This document shows positions 27,341-36,178 of a stretch of 64,000 nt of DNA, one piece after another. Every line of letters begins with the position of its first letter. Position 1 is the stretch's first letter. The notes under the pieces were generated by a model. That model searched no databases. It worked only from the letters and a program-made list of their open reading frames with translations, and was not told where the DNA came from. The stretch is from the NCBI GenBank assembly GCA_044867425.1, contig JBIOUX010000075.1:25416-89415 (forward strand), read 5' to 3'. The stretch is from CAWBJP01 sp044867425 (lineage in GTDB: Bacteria > Actinomycetota > Acidimicrobiia > IMCC26256 > BP-133). The translations under genes were made by a program, and so were the position numbers.

Positions 27341-30300
27341 CCCCCAGCGCCCCCGCACCTTGGGCCCCCGGGCGAGCCCCCGATGATGGCGGCGGCGCGG
27401 GCCGGCTCGGGCCGGTCGAGGCCCTGGGTGAACCGCTCGAGCACGCCGGCCAGCAGGGCGCGACCCTCGTCGGCTCGTCCCTCCTCGGCTCGCAGCTCGT
27501 ACAGGTCCAGGGCGGCCCGCAACTCGAGCGAGAGGGCCTGCTGCGCCCGGGCCCGCTCGATGGCCTGGCAGTAGGAGGCCTCGGCGGCGGAGCGCTCGCC
27601 CTCACGGGCCAGCAGGCGTCCTCGGATTCGCCAGATGTCCGGGGCGAGGACCGCCTCCTGGCGCGCCCTCATCTCGGCCTCGGCCACGTCGAGCCGCACG
27701 AAGGCCTCGTCGTCGTCTCCCAGCCTGTAGAACGCTTCGGCGCAGAGGACGTTCACCATCACCAGGGTCAGCCGTGCGCCGGTCTGCTTCCATAGGTCTA
27801 TGCCCTCGAGCATCTGCCGCCGGGCGTGCCGTTCGCCCAGACACTGGGCGGCGATACCACGGTAGAGGTAGGCGTGGGCGTACCAGAGGAAGAAGTCCTC
27901 CTCCCTGCAGAGCACCATCAGCTCGTCGGCGATCCCGGCCAGGCGTTCCATCTGGTCGATGTAGGAGTAGCGAAAGCCTCCGCCGTGGAGGGTGAAGGCA
28001 AGGGCGCAAGCGAGGCTGGGTCGGTGGTCGAGGGTGCGCCCGAGCTCGAGCATGGCCTTCCATTCCTCCTCCGCCTCGACCACCCGGCCGAGCATCCACA
28101 GGGAATGCGCTCTCGAGCCCCGCAAACAGACTGAGGAGGACAGGAGGAACAGCTGGGCCAGCATCTTCTCCTGTTCGAAGTCGTACAGGGCCAAGCCGGC
28201 GTCGGCCTCCTCGATGGCCTGCTCGTACTCGCCACGAGTGAACCGCGTGTAGGACATGGCGTGGCGTCCGGTGAGCTGGATCATCGGAAGGGGCGAAGAC
28301 TGCGCCATCTCGGACACCGCTTCGGCCACCTCCAGCGCCGACACGAGCTCTCCCCGTAGCCACCGAACCGACCACAGCCCCCACATCGGCGGATAGGTCC
28401 GGTCGAGGCGACCCAGCTCCCGGGCCAGGCCGAGGGCCCGCTCGCAGGCCCGCTCGACCTCCAGCGCCCCCCATCCGTAGACGGTCATGAGGAGCGGGGC
28501 GAGCAGGATCTGGAGCTCGAGTTCGCGCTGCTGCCGATCGGGCGTGGTGGACAGGCGCCCGAGGCAGTCGATGGCCCGTTGGAAGTGCTCGGCCGCCTCG
28601 TGGACGGCGGCTCGGGCCAGCGCCTGATGGCCGGCCGCTTCCCAGAAGCTCACGGCGTCCTTGTCCTCGCCGGCGCTGGTGAGGTGGCGGGCGATGAGGT
28701 CGGGACGGGCCGCAGCCTGGTCGGCGAAGCGCTCACGAAGGGCGGCGGCGATCAGGCCGTGATGGCTCTGGCGGGTCGAGCGGAGCAGAGAGTTGTAGGC
28801 CGCGTCGCGCACGAGGCTGTGTTTGAAGGCGAACGTCTCCGCCTCGTCGTCGACAGGCCATGCCAGGCCGGCCCGCACCAGGTTCTCGACGTCCTGGCGC
28901 AGGGTCGCCTCGTCCCGCTCGCTCACTTCGCGCAGGAGCTCGAAGCTGAATTCGCGCCCGATCGTGGCTGCCAGCTGGGCGGTCGCTCGAGAGGCGCCCA
29001 GCCTGTCGATGCGCGACGTCAGCGAAGCGTCCATGGTGGCAGGGATCATCTCGGCGGAGACCGGGCCGGTGGCCGCCCAGGAAGCCGTCCCCTCCTTGAG
29101 CATCCCCGAGTCCAGGACGGCACGGGTGAGCTCCTCGACGAACAGGGGGACGCCGTCGGAACGGTCGATGATCTTTCGCAGGATGTCGGTGGGGAGGCCT
29201 TTTCCGAGCGTCACCCCCCGCACCATCGTCTCGGCATCGGGTCGCTCCAACCCGACGAGCTCGACCGTGCGCAGGCTGGGCAGGCGGGTCCAGTTCAGGT
29301 CGAGCTCCGGCCGGGCTGTGAGCACCCCCATGAGCGGGACGGGGGGAGCCGTCGCCACCAGCAGCTCGAGGAACTCCAATGTCGAGGTGTCCGCCCAGTG
29401 CAGATCCTCGGACACGAGCAGTGTCGGGCTCGTGCTGGCCATGGCGGCGATGAGTTCGACCAGGAGTTCCATGGTCCGGCTCCGCCGTCGCGCCGCGGAG
29501 AGATCGAGCTCCGGGTAACGACGACCGGTGGGGATCGACAGCAGCGAAGCGAAGAGTACGGGCGCTTCGGGATCACCGAGCCCGAGGTCTCGAAGCCCTT
29601 CCTCCAGCCGGTCCAACCGCTCCGCGGGTGTGAGGATGCGGTCCAGGTCGAACCGCCGCTCGATCAGCTCGACGACAGTGTGGAACGGACTGTTGCTGTT
29701 GTAGGGCGTGGCCCGCATCCCCAGCAGGTCCGCCGCCGAGAACTGCACTTCGGCGCGGAAGTTCCGGGCGAGCCGCGACTTGCCCACCCCCGGCTCGCCC
29801 CGCAGCAGCACGAACTGGCTGCGCCCCGACTGGCTCTCCTTCCATGCCTCCTCGAGGATGGCGAGCTCCTCCTGGCGACCGACGAAGGGAGTCAGCGCGC
29901 TGGCGACTTCGACGCGTTCCCTCGACTCGCTCTCGCCGGTGACGAGCCAGAGCGCGATCGGCTCGGACACCCCCTTGAACCGCCGGCCTCCAAGGGATTT
30001 GCCTTTGAAGTAGCCCGGAACGATCTTCCAGGTGGCGCCGCTCACCGTGAGTGTGCCCGGCTCCGCCTCGGACTGGATGCGGGCGGCGATGTTGGGCGTG
30101 TCACCGAGAGCGATGCGGTCCTTACGGTCACCCGCACCCACCGGCCCCACGACGACCCGCCCCGTGTGCGCGCCCAAGCGGACGCTGAGCGTCTTCTCGG
30201 CCGGCAACCTGCCGCTGTCACGCAGCTCCTGCACTCCGGCCAGGATGTCGAGGCCGCACCGGACCGCTCGTTGCGCCTCGTCCTCGTGGGACCGGGGGTA

Positions 30301-30663
30301 ACCGAAGTACACGACCACGCCGTCGCCGAGGTACTGGGCGATGTGGCCTTCGTGGGCGAGCACCGCCTCCCCGCAGATGCGCTGGTACTCCGCCACCAGC
30401 TCCCGCAGGTCCTCGGGGTCGAGAACCTGGGCGAGTTGCGTAGACCCGACGATGTCGCAGAACAGCACGGTGAGCTGGCGGCGCTCGCCCAGGGCATCCT
30501 CCGGCCGCACCTCCTGGAGTCGAGCGCTGCAACCACCGCAGAACTTGGACTCCGGCGAGTTCTCGAAGCCGCACGTCAAGCACGTCTGACCGAGCGGGGT
30601 ACCGCAGCTCCTGCAGAAGCGGAACGAGGCCGGGTTCTCCTTCCCGCAGTGCATGCAGATCAT
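27337..30663 (-). CDS. Zinc-ribbon, class III nucleotide cyclase, AAA ATPase and TPR protein, copy 1
   Basis: A 1108-aa protein of the same domain order as its downstream neighbour and clearly its duplicate: long stretches match almost exactly, above all in the cyclase and the C-terminal TPR part. Metal sites (FCDIVGS, GDGVVVYF) and the ATPase P-loop (GEPGVGKSRL) are intact. ATG 30663 overlaps the stop of the small upstream gene (ATGA). Divergence is greatest in the region following the cyclase. It could sense a protein or metal state by its zinc ribbons and form heterodimers with copy 2. Its role in the encapsulin operon is inferred. Confidence 0.87.
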   Translation of the reverse strand: MICMHCGKENPASFRFCRSCGTPLGQTCLTCGFENSPESKFCGGCSARLQEVRPEDALGERRQLTVLFCDIVGSTQLAQVLDPEDLRELVAEYQRICGEAVLAHEGHIAQYLGDGVVVYFGYPRSHEDEAQRAVRCGLDILAGVQELRDSGRLPAEKTLSVRLGAHTGRVVVGPVGAGDRKDRIALGDTPNIAARIQSEAEPGTLTVSGATWKIVPGYFKGKSLGGRRFKGVSEPIALWLVTGESESRERVEVASALTPFVGRQEELAILEEAWKESQSGRSQFVLLRGEPGVGKSRLARNFRAEVQFSAADLLGMRATPYNSNSPFHTVVELIERRFDLDRILTPAERLDRLEEGLRDLGLGDPEAPVLFASLLSIPTGRRYPELDLSAARRRSRTMELLVELIAAMASTSPTLLVSEDLHWADTSTLEFLELLVATAPPVPLMGVLTARPELDLNWTRLPSLRTVELVGLERPDAETMVRGVTLGKGLPTDILRKIIDRSDGVPLFVEELTRAVLDSGMLKEGTASWAATGPVSAEMIPATMDASLTSRIDRLGASRATAQLAATIGREFSFELLREVSERDEATLRQDVENLVRAGLAWPVDDEAETFAFKHSLVRDAAYNSLLRSTRQSHHGLIAAALRERFADQAAARPDLIARHLTSAGEDKDAVSFWEAAGHQALARAAVHEAAEHFQRAIDCLGRLSTTPDRQQRELELQILLAPLLMTVYGWGALEVERACERALGLARELGRLDRTYPPMWGLWSVRWLRGELVSALEVAEAVSEMAQSSPLPMIQLTGRHAMSYTRFTRGEYEQAIEEADAGLALYDFEQEKMLAQLFLLSSSVCLRGSRAHSLWMLGRVVEAEEEWKAMLELGRTLDHRPSLACALAFTLHGGGFRYSYIDQMERLAGIADELMVLCREEDFFLWYAHAYLYRGIAAQCLGERHARRQMLEGIDLWKQTGARLTLVMVNVLCAEAFYRLGDDDEAFVRLDVAEAEMRARQEAVLAPDIWRIRGRLLAREGERSAAEASYCQAIERARAQQALSLELRAALDLYELRAEEGRADEGRALLAGVLERFTQGLDRPEPARAAAIIGGSPGGPRCGGAGG

Positions 30664-30821
30664 CCGCTCTCGCCCCTGCTGCGCCCCTCGCCTTCACCTG
30701 ATCCCGGGGTGCCCTCGGCGGGCGACACGCCTCGCTGACGGGCGACCCAGGCCCGCCATTCCTCGTCCACGATCGCCAGAGCACGCTCGACGATGTCGAG
30801 ATCAAAACCGGGGTCCGTCAT
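30660..30821 (-). CDS. 53-aa leader protein of the encapsulin operon
   Basis: A small open frame starting at ATG 30821, with AGAGGGGG five bases before it. The first half is acidic and helical (DLDIVERALAIVDEEWRAWV), the second half is Gly/Ser/Arg-rich. It overlaps the cyclase copy 1 start by 4 bp (ATGA). No family recognised. The good ribosome site and the coupling to the next gene suggest it is real. Its second half contains RGVSPAEGTPGSG, which may be a worn copy of the dispersed repeat. Confidence 0.6.
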   Translation of the reverse strand: MTDPGFDLDIVERALAIVDEEWRAWVARQRGVSPAEGTPGSGEGEGRSRGESG

Positions 30822-31004
30822 CGCGGCCCCCTCTCTCCCCCCGTACGGCCGAGCCGCAATCTAGCTGTCCACCGGCGGAATGGTATGTGCGACGTGCTGG
30901 AGCGTCGATGGTCATGGCAACGACGCCTGCGTCACCGCCTTGACACAACAGGGTTCGGCCGGGTCCGGGACCGACCTTCGAGGAGCCGTCCCGAGCCCCG
31001 GCGG

Positions 31005-32027
31005 TCACAGGCTGAACGCCTCGAAGAAGTCGAGCACCACCACCCGGCTGCGGGGCGACGCCCGCTTCAGCTCCCGCACGAACGTGTCCAGTGACCCGGG
31101 CTCGCCGAGGACGTCGCGCAGGTCCTGGGGACCGTCGGCGTAGGGACGCTCGAAGTTGTCCCAGTGCGTCGGCAGCAGGAACCGGGGGTGATTGAGCGCC
31201 TCCGTGAGCCGCTCGGCGTAGTCCCGGATCTGGTTGCGGAAGATCCCGGCGATGAGGGCCACGTCGGGGCGGATGCCGGCGAAGGCCCGCTGGGCGAAGT
31301 TGGCGCTCGACATGAGGAACACCGATGGCCCGTCGTCGATGGTGAGCAGGTAGCAGAACGAATCACCCTCGGGAAGGTCTCCCACCAGCTTGGGTTCCGG
31401 CGGGTCGTGGAGGAGATGGCCGGGCAGGGCGTACTTCTTGGTCGGTCCCAGTGAGTGCAGGCTGGCGAACACCTCGAGGGAGTAGCCGTCGAAGGCCATG
31501 ACCTCGCCGCCCTCGACGATCACCAAGAGCTGATCGGGCAGGCCGAAGGCCCGCATGAGGTGCCGGTGGGTCTCCGATCCGATCACCATGGCGTTGGTGC
31601 GCCGCTGGACGGCGGCCACGTCGGCGATGTGGTCCCAGTGCCCGTGTCCGACGAGGATGTGGTCGGCGGCGGCGGGGATGTGGCGTTCGACGAGGGCGGC
31701 GTCAGCCGGCACCAGCGGCGTCGCCGGGTCGAAGGCGCCCCGGAAGAAGCCGGTGTCGAAGCGCGCCAGATAGGGATCGAAGAGGATGGTCCGCGCCGTG
31801 CCGTGGGCCTGGAACTCGATCTTCCACCCGTTGGTGCCGAACCAGGTCAAGCGCAGTTCCGCCCGGTGCCGGGACCGTCCCCGGACGGGCCGTTCGGCGC
31901 CCGCTGCCACCCCTGGAAAGACCACCGACCCGCCGGTGGCCAAGGCGCCTCCGGCCAGGCCGGCCCGCAGCACATCCCGCCGGGAGATGGCGGACGTCGT
32001 CCCCTCGCAGACCTCGGCCAGGCACAT
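31005..32027 (-). CDS. Tat-exported MBL-fold metallo-hydrolase
   Basis: A 340-aa protein with a Tat-like signal (SRRDVLRAGLAGGALA) and a metallo-beta-lactamase fold whose metal motif HGHWDH is visible (about 128-133), with further His/Asp ligands near LPTHWDN. The Tat route suits a cofactor- or metal-loaded enzyme exported folded. Family includes UlaG/LuxS-unrelated lactonases; the substrate is not known. Its ATG follows AAGGGG. It is divergent from the GGDEF-EAL gene, with 81 bp between the starts, and convergent with nothing at 31005. Confidence 0.82.
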   Translation of the reverse strand: MCLAEVCEGTTSAISRRDVLRAGLAGGALATGGSVVFPGVAAGAERPVRGRSRHRAELRLTWFGTNGWKIEFQAHGTARTILFDPYLARFDTGFFRGAFDPATPLVPADAALVERHIPAAADHILVGHGHWDHIADVAAVQRRTNAMVIGSETHRHLMRAFGLPDQLLVIVEGGEVMAFDGYSLEVFASLHSLGPTKKYALPGHLLHDPPEPKLVGDLPEGDSFCYLLTIDDGPSVFLMSSANFAQRAFAGIRPDVALIAGIFRNQIRDYAERLTEALNHPRFLLPTHWDNFERPYADGPQDLRDVLGEPGSLDTFVRELKRASPRSRVVVLDFFEAFSL

Positions 32028-32065
32028 CGGACGGCCCCTTCCCGGAAGGACCTGGAAAAAAATGA

Positions 32066-32079
32066 GTGTAAGCGCTCAC
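32066..32079. promoter_or_regulatory. Imperfect palindrome, LacI-like operator candidate
   Basis: GTGTAAGC-GCTCAC is a near-palindrome centred on GCGC, the layout of many LacI-family operators. It lies between the divergent MBL-fold and GGDEF-EAL genes and could control either. No LacI-type gene is in the window. Confidence 0.35.
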
Positions 32080-32108
32080 GACCGCCGTCCCGAGGCCGAT
32101 GGGATTTC

Positions 32109-34682
32109 ATGAGCGATGTTGTACGCCCTGTCCAGGACCGTCCCGCCGCCCCCGAGGCCGGCACTCCGCCGGCCGCCCACCGGTCGAGTTTGCGACGGCG
32201 GTGGAACCGTGTGTTCGCGGTCGTACTGGTGGTTTCCGTCGGCGTCGCCGCCACCAGCACACTGGTCGTCAATCAGGTGGCCCGGGGGCACGAGTCGGCG
32301 GCGGAGGAGCTCAGGCGGGAGCTGGACATGGTCGCGGGCCTGCGGCAGTCCCTGCAGGCCGAACATGCGGCCGCCCACGCGGTCTTCGACTCCGACCACG
32401 CCGCCGCCGAGTTCCTCCGGGCCGACGACGGCACCCGGCGCCTACTCGAAACCGCCCTTGGCAGCTTCGACGGCGTCATCGAACGGGCGCTGCTCGGCCA
32501 GGTGCGGGCCCGGTGGGACCGGGCGCTGTCGTTGGTGCGGTCGGCGGCGCAGAACCCCACCGGCGCCGGCCACGAACACGGCGAGCTCACCTCGCTCCAC
32601 GACTCGACGGATGCGCAGATGCTCGAGATCCTCGCCATCCTCGACAAGCTGGCCGAGACCGCACTGGAACCGGTCGGCGTCCAACTCGACGGCTGGAAGC
32701 GGGCAGAACGCCAGCAGCTGGCCCTCCTCTACGTGCTCCTGGCGCTGTCGCTCTGCGCCACCGTGTACCTCGGTCAACGCACCAAGAGGGACATCCTGCC
32801 GCCGATCCAGAAGCTGAGGGAAGCGACCGACCACGTGGCCGCGGGCGACTTCGATCACCGGGTCGAAGTCGACCGGCACGACGAGTTCGGGGAGCTGGCC
32901 GCCACGTTCAACGCCATGGCCGGCGCCCTCGACGCCCACCAGCGCCAGCTCACCGAGCAGCTCTACAGCCAGGCCCGGCTGGCCGCCATCGTCGAGTCCT
33001 CGGACCAGGCCGTCCTCGGACTGTCTCCCGACCTGATCGTGATCAGCTGGAACCCGGGAGCCGAGCGCCTCTACGGCTACACGGCCACGGAGGCCGTGGG
33101 CCGCAACGTCCTCGACCTGCTGCTCCCGCTAGACCGGCCGGCGGAAACGACCTTCCTGCACCGGGTGGCCCAGGGGGATCGCGTCTCCGGTTACGAGACC
33201 GAGGTGCGGGTCCGGGACGGGAGGATCATCCCGATCTCCGTGGCCGCCTCGCCCATCATCGACCATGCCGGCGACATCGTCGGGATCTCGTCCATCGCCG
33301 AGAACATCAGCGAGCGGAAGACACTCGAGGAGCGACTCCATCACCAGGCCTTCCACGACCCCCTGACCAACCTGGCCAACCGGGCCCTGGTCAAGGACCG
33401 TCTCGAGCACGCCCTCGCCCGCCAGGCACGCGCCGGCGGCCTCCTCGGAGTCATCCTCCTCGACCTCGACGACTTCAAGGCCATCAACGACAGCCTCGGC
33501 CACCGAGCGGGCGACGAGCTGCTGGTGGAGGTGGCGGACAGGCTCCGCCGGTGCACCCGCGACGCCGACACCCTGGCCCGCCTCGGGGGAGACGAGTTCG
33601 CCATCCTCCTCGAGGACCTCACCGACCCCGATGAGGTGCTCGGGGTGGCGCAACGGGTGGCCGAGTCGCTCTCCGCCCGCTTCAGCTTCGAAGGCCAGAC
33701 GTTCCCGGTGTCGGCCAGTCTCGGCATCGCCTTCGCCGAACCCGACTCGGCCACCCTGGACGACATCATCCGGGACGCTGACGTGGCCATGTACATCACC
33801 AAGAACACCGCCAAGGGCGGGTTCACCGTCTTCCAGGCGGGCATGCACCTGGCGGTGAAGCGACGCCTCAAGCTCAAGGCCGACCTGGCCCGGGCCATGG
33901 GGTCGGACGAGCTGGCCGTGCACTACCAGCCCGTCGTGGACCTCCGCACCGGAAGGATCGTGGGGGTGGAGGCGCTGGCCCGCTGGCACCACTCCGAGCT
34001 GGGCATGGTCTCCCCGGCCGAGTTCATCCCCGTGGCCGAGGAGTCCGGACTCATCGTCCCGCTCGGCCGGTGGGTGCTGGAAACCGCCTGCCGGGATGTC
34101 CAGAGCTGGCAGAACGACGGCGTCGCCGCCCCGGCGCTGCGGATCAGCGTCAACGTCTCCGGACGGCAGCTGGAGGACCCGCACTTCGTCGACCAGGTGG
34201 GCCACATCCTGGACCGGCTCGCCTTCGACCCGTCCCGGCTCGTCCTGGAGATCACCGAGAGCGTCTTCGTCGCCAAGGCGGATGAGAACATCGACAAGCT
34301 CCACCAGCTCAAGCGCCTGGGCGTCCAGCTGGCCATCGACGACTTCGGGACCGGCTACTCCTCCCTCAGCTCGCTGCAGCAGCTCCCGGTCGACATCCTG
34401 AAGATCGACAAGTCGTTCATCGACCGGCTCGACGGGCAGAACGAGCAGGGCGTCCTCGCCCGGGCCGTCCTCGGGCTGGGCCGGACGCTCCAACTCGAGA
34501 CCGTGGCCGAGGGCGTGGAATCCGGAACCCAGCTCGACGAGCTCCGGAAGCTGGACTGCGACCTGGCCCAGGGCTACTACTTCGCCCGGCCTGCCGACGC
34601 CACCACCGTCGGGACGTTGCTCCAGCAGGACACCGAACGAGAACCGCGGCGGCCCCGGAGGACCGCCGCAGTTGGGGTTTGA
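32109..34682 (+). CDS. Membrane-bound PAS-GGDEF-EAL protein
   Basis: An 857-aa cyclic-di-GMP protein. Two membrane helices (about 35-55 and 197-215) frame an extracytoplasmic sensor, then HAMP (about 219-270), PAS (about 290-400), GGDEF (motif at 493-497) and EAL (621-623 in GVEALARWHH). The GGDEF and EAL signatures and their metal residues are intact, so both synthesis and breakdown of c-di-GMP may be possible. Start ATG 32109 lies at the beginning of the homology; the frame upstream is antisense to the MBL gene. The start is 81 bp from the divergent MBL gene and 30 bp after a palindrome. Confidence 0.9.
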   Translation: MSDVVRPVQDRPAAPEAGTPPAAHRSSLRRRWNRVFAVVLVVSVGVAATSTLVVNQVARGHESAAEELRRELDMVAGLRQSLQAEHAAAHAVFDSDHAAAEFLRADDGTRRLLETALGSFDGVIERALLGQVRARWDRALSLVRSAAQNPTGAGHEHGELTSLHDSTDAQMLEILAILDKLAETALEPVGVQLDGWKRAERQQLALLYVLLALSLCATVYLGQRTKRDILPPIQKLREATDHVAAGDFDHRVEVDRHDEFGELAATFNAMAGALDAHQRQLTEQLYSQARLAAIVESSDQAVLGLSPDLIVISWNPGAERLYGYTATEAVGRNVLDLLLPLDRPAETTFLHRVAQGDRVSGYETEVRVRDGRIIPISVAASPIIDHAGDIVGISSIAENISERKTLEERLHHQAFHDPLTNLANRALVKDRLEHALARQARAGGLLGVILLDLDDFKAINDSLGHRAGDELLVEVADRLRRCTRDADTLARLGGDEFAILLEDLTDPDEVLGVAQRVAESLSARFSFEGQTFPVSASLGIAFAEPDSATLDDIIRDADVAMYITKNTAKGGFTVFQAGMHLAVKRRLKLKADLARAMGSDELAVHYQPVVDLRTGRIVGVEALARWHHSELGMVSPAEFIPVAEESGLIVPLGRWVLETACRDVQSWQNDGVAAPALRISVNVSGRQLEDPHFVDQVGHILDRLAFDPSRLVLEITESVFVAKADENIDKLHQLKRLGVQLAIDDFGTGYSSLSSLQQLPVDILKIDKSFIDRLDGQNEQGVLARAVLGLGRTLQLETVAEGVESGTQLDELRKLDCDLAQGYYFARPADATTVGTLLQQDTEREPRRPRRTAAVGV

Positions 34683-34703
34683 GACAGAGGCTGCCCGAAC
34701 GGG

Positions 34704-34877
34704 CTACTTCCTGAACCACCGCCTGCCGGTCCACGCCGCTCCCCAGGCGGCGCCGACGGCCACCAGGGGCAGGACGGGAGAGGACAGGGGCAGGGCCGGG
34801 CTGCTGGCCGGGGTGGCCGACAGCTGGGTGTAGGCGCCCGCAGCGATGTCCGTGGCCGCCGCGGCTGGCTCGGCCAC
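34704..34877 (-). CDS. Possible 57-aa Ala/Pro-rich peptide with one membrane helix
   Basis: In the gap downstream of the TetR gene, a GTG at 34877 opens 57 codons ending in LPLVAVGAAWGAAWTGRRWFRK, a single hydrophobic helix with a basic tail, like the end of a surface protein. It lies in the same frame as the TetR gene and follows its TAG, so it might also be a read-through tail or gene remnant. No ribosome site is seen. Confidence 0.3.
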   Translation of the reverse strand: MAEPAAAATDIAAGAYTQLSATPASSPALPLSSPVLPLVAVGAAWGAAWTGRRWFRK

Positions 34878-34892
34878 CGGAGCGGGAGCACC

Positions 34893-35405
34893 CTAGGGCG
34901 GCCCCGGGGGCCTGCCGCCCAAGCCGGCGGCCAGGGAGTCGAGGGTCTGCGCGGCCAGGGTCCGGAGGTCCCGCCGGCCATCGCTCGCCACCCAGGTGGT
35001 GACCGCCACCCGGAAGGCGACGACCGAGGCCGAGCCGAGCAGGCGGGCCCGCAGCTCGCAGCTGCGGGTGGAGCCAATGCGCTTCTGAAGGGTGTTGGCG
35101 GCCACTTCCTCCCACGCCAGCAGGGTTTCGAGGAGGTACCCGCGCAACGCCGGCGTCTGCGTGAGGAGCCGGAAGCGGGCCAGCATCTCCCGGTCCTGGG
35201 CCTGGTAGGCCTCGGCCGAGGCGACGGCGGCATGGCGGAGGCAGTCGAGAATCGGCTCGTCCGCCTGACGGGCGGCGAGCACGGCGGCGAACTCGGCCCG
35301 GCGCTCCTCCTGATCGGGCCACAGCGCCTCCTCCTTGGAGGCGAAGTAGCGGAAGAAGGTCCGCTCCGAGACGTCGACGGCGGCGGCGATGTCCTCCACC
35401 TTCAC
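34893..35405 (-). CDS. TetR-family regulator, 5' end damaged or unusual
   Basis: The visible 170 residues contain the TetR helix-turn-helix (VEDIAAAVDVSERTFFRYFASKEEAL) and a C-terminal domain of TetR type. The GTG at 35405 would drop helix 1. In-frame homology continues upstream (ALAAAALRLFVAQGYEAV) to position 35456, but is cut by a TAG at 35457-35459. Either the gene begins at a CTG just inside, or the TAG is a mutation and the gene is decaying. It is divergent from the DJ-1/PfpI gene and probably regulated it. Confidence 0.65.
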   Translation of the reverse strand: MKVEDIAAAVDVSERTFFRYFASKEEALWPDQEERRAEFAAVLAARQADEPILDCLRHAAVASAEAYQAQDREMLARFRLLTQTPALRGYLLETLLAWEEVAANTLQKRIGSTRSCELRARLLGSASVVAFRVAVTTWVASDGRRDLRTLAAQTLDSLAAGLGGRPPGPP

Positions 35406-35507
35406 GGCCTCGTAACCCTGCGCGACGAACAGGCGCAGGGCGGCGGCGGCCAGGGCCTAGCGTGGAGCCTCCCGCCACGTTCCCGTGACCTCGAGGAGGC
35501 AACGCCC

Positions 35508-36164
35508 GTGTCCAACTCCCGCATCCCCGGGTTCCGCCTAGGCATCTACGTCTTCAAGGACGCCGAGATCGTCGACTTCGCCGCCCCCTACGGGGTGTTC
35601 TCCGTGGCCCGGCGTTTCGATCCCGAGCTCGACGCCTTCCTGGTGGCCGACGCTCAGCGCCCCGTCCAGGCCCAGGCCGGCTTCACCGTCCTGCCCAACT
35701 ACAGCTTCGCCGACCGGCCGGCCATGGACGCCTTCCTCATCCCCGGTGGCTTCGGCACCCGCCAGGAGATCCACAACGAGCGCCTGCACGAGTTCGTGTC
35801 GGGGCTGCCCGAGTCATGCCTGCTGACCAGCGTCTGCACCGGCTCCTGGGTCTACGGCGTCATGGGCCTCCTCGACGGCCTGTCGGCCACCAACCGCAAA
35901 GAGCCCGACCGGGTGGAGGCGAACCCGCCGGGCAAGGTCCCTCTCGACCGCCTGGCCGACATCGCCCCCGGCGTGAAGATCAGCCGGGCCCGGGTGGTGG
36001 ACCAGGGCCGGATCATCACTGCCGGCGGCATCTCGTCAGGCATGGAGATGGGCTTCCACCTCCTGCGCCGGGCCGGCTACGACGAGCAGTTCGTCGCCGA
36101 GGTGGCCCGGGTCATGGAGTACTCCGAGGCCTACGCCCTCTACCGGGAGGACCTCGAGACCTGA
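35508..36164 (+). CDS. DJ-1/PfpI-family protein, isonitrile-hydratase-like
   Basis: A 218-aa protein of the DJ-1/PfpI superfamily with the nucleophile cysteine in SVCTGSWVYG, an acidic strand before it and AGGISSGMEMGFHLL near the end. Related enzymes include isonitrile hydratase and regulators of the AraC type that lack their DNA-binding part. The start is GTG 35508, eight bases after GAGGAGG. The divergent TetR-like gene is 50-100 bp away, so the two probably form a regulator/target pair. Confidence 0.82.
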   Translation: MSNSRIPGFRLGIYVFKDAEIVDFAAPYGVFSVARRFDPELDAFLVADAQRPVQAQAGFTVLPNYSFADRPAMDAFLIPGGFGTRQEIHNERLHEFVSGLPESCLLTSVCTGSWVYGVMGLLDGLSATNRKEPDRVEANPPGKVPLDRLADIAPGVKISRARVVDQGRIITAGGISSGMEMGFHLLRRAGYDEQFVAEVARVMEYSEAYALYREDLET

Positions 36165-36178
36165 CTCGGGCCCGAGGT

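Noticed and set aside
30940..30970. TTGACA resembling a plus-strand -35 box
   Set aside because: No -10 sequence at the proper distance and no gene downstream on that strand; the following gene is on the minus strand.
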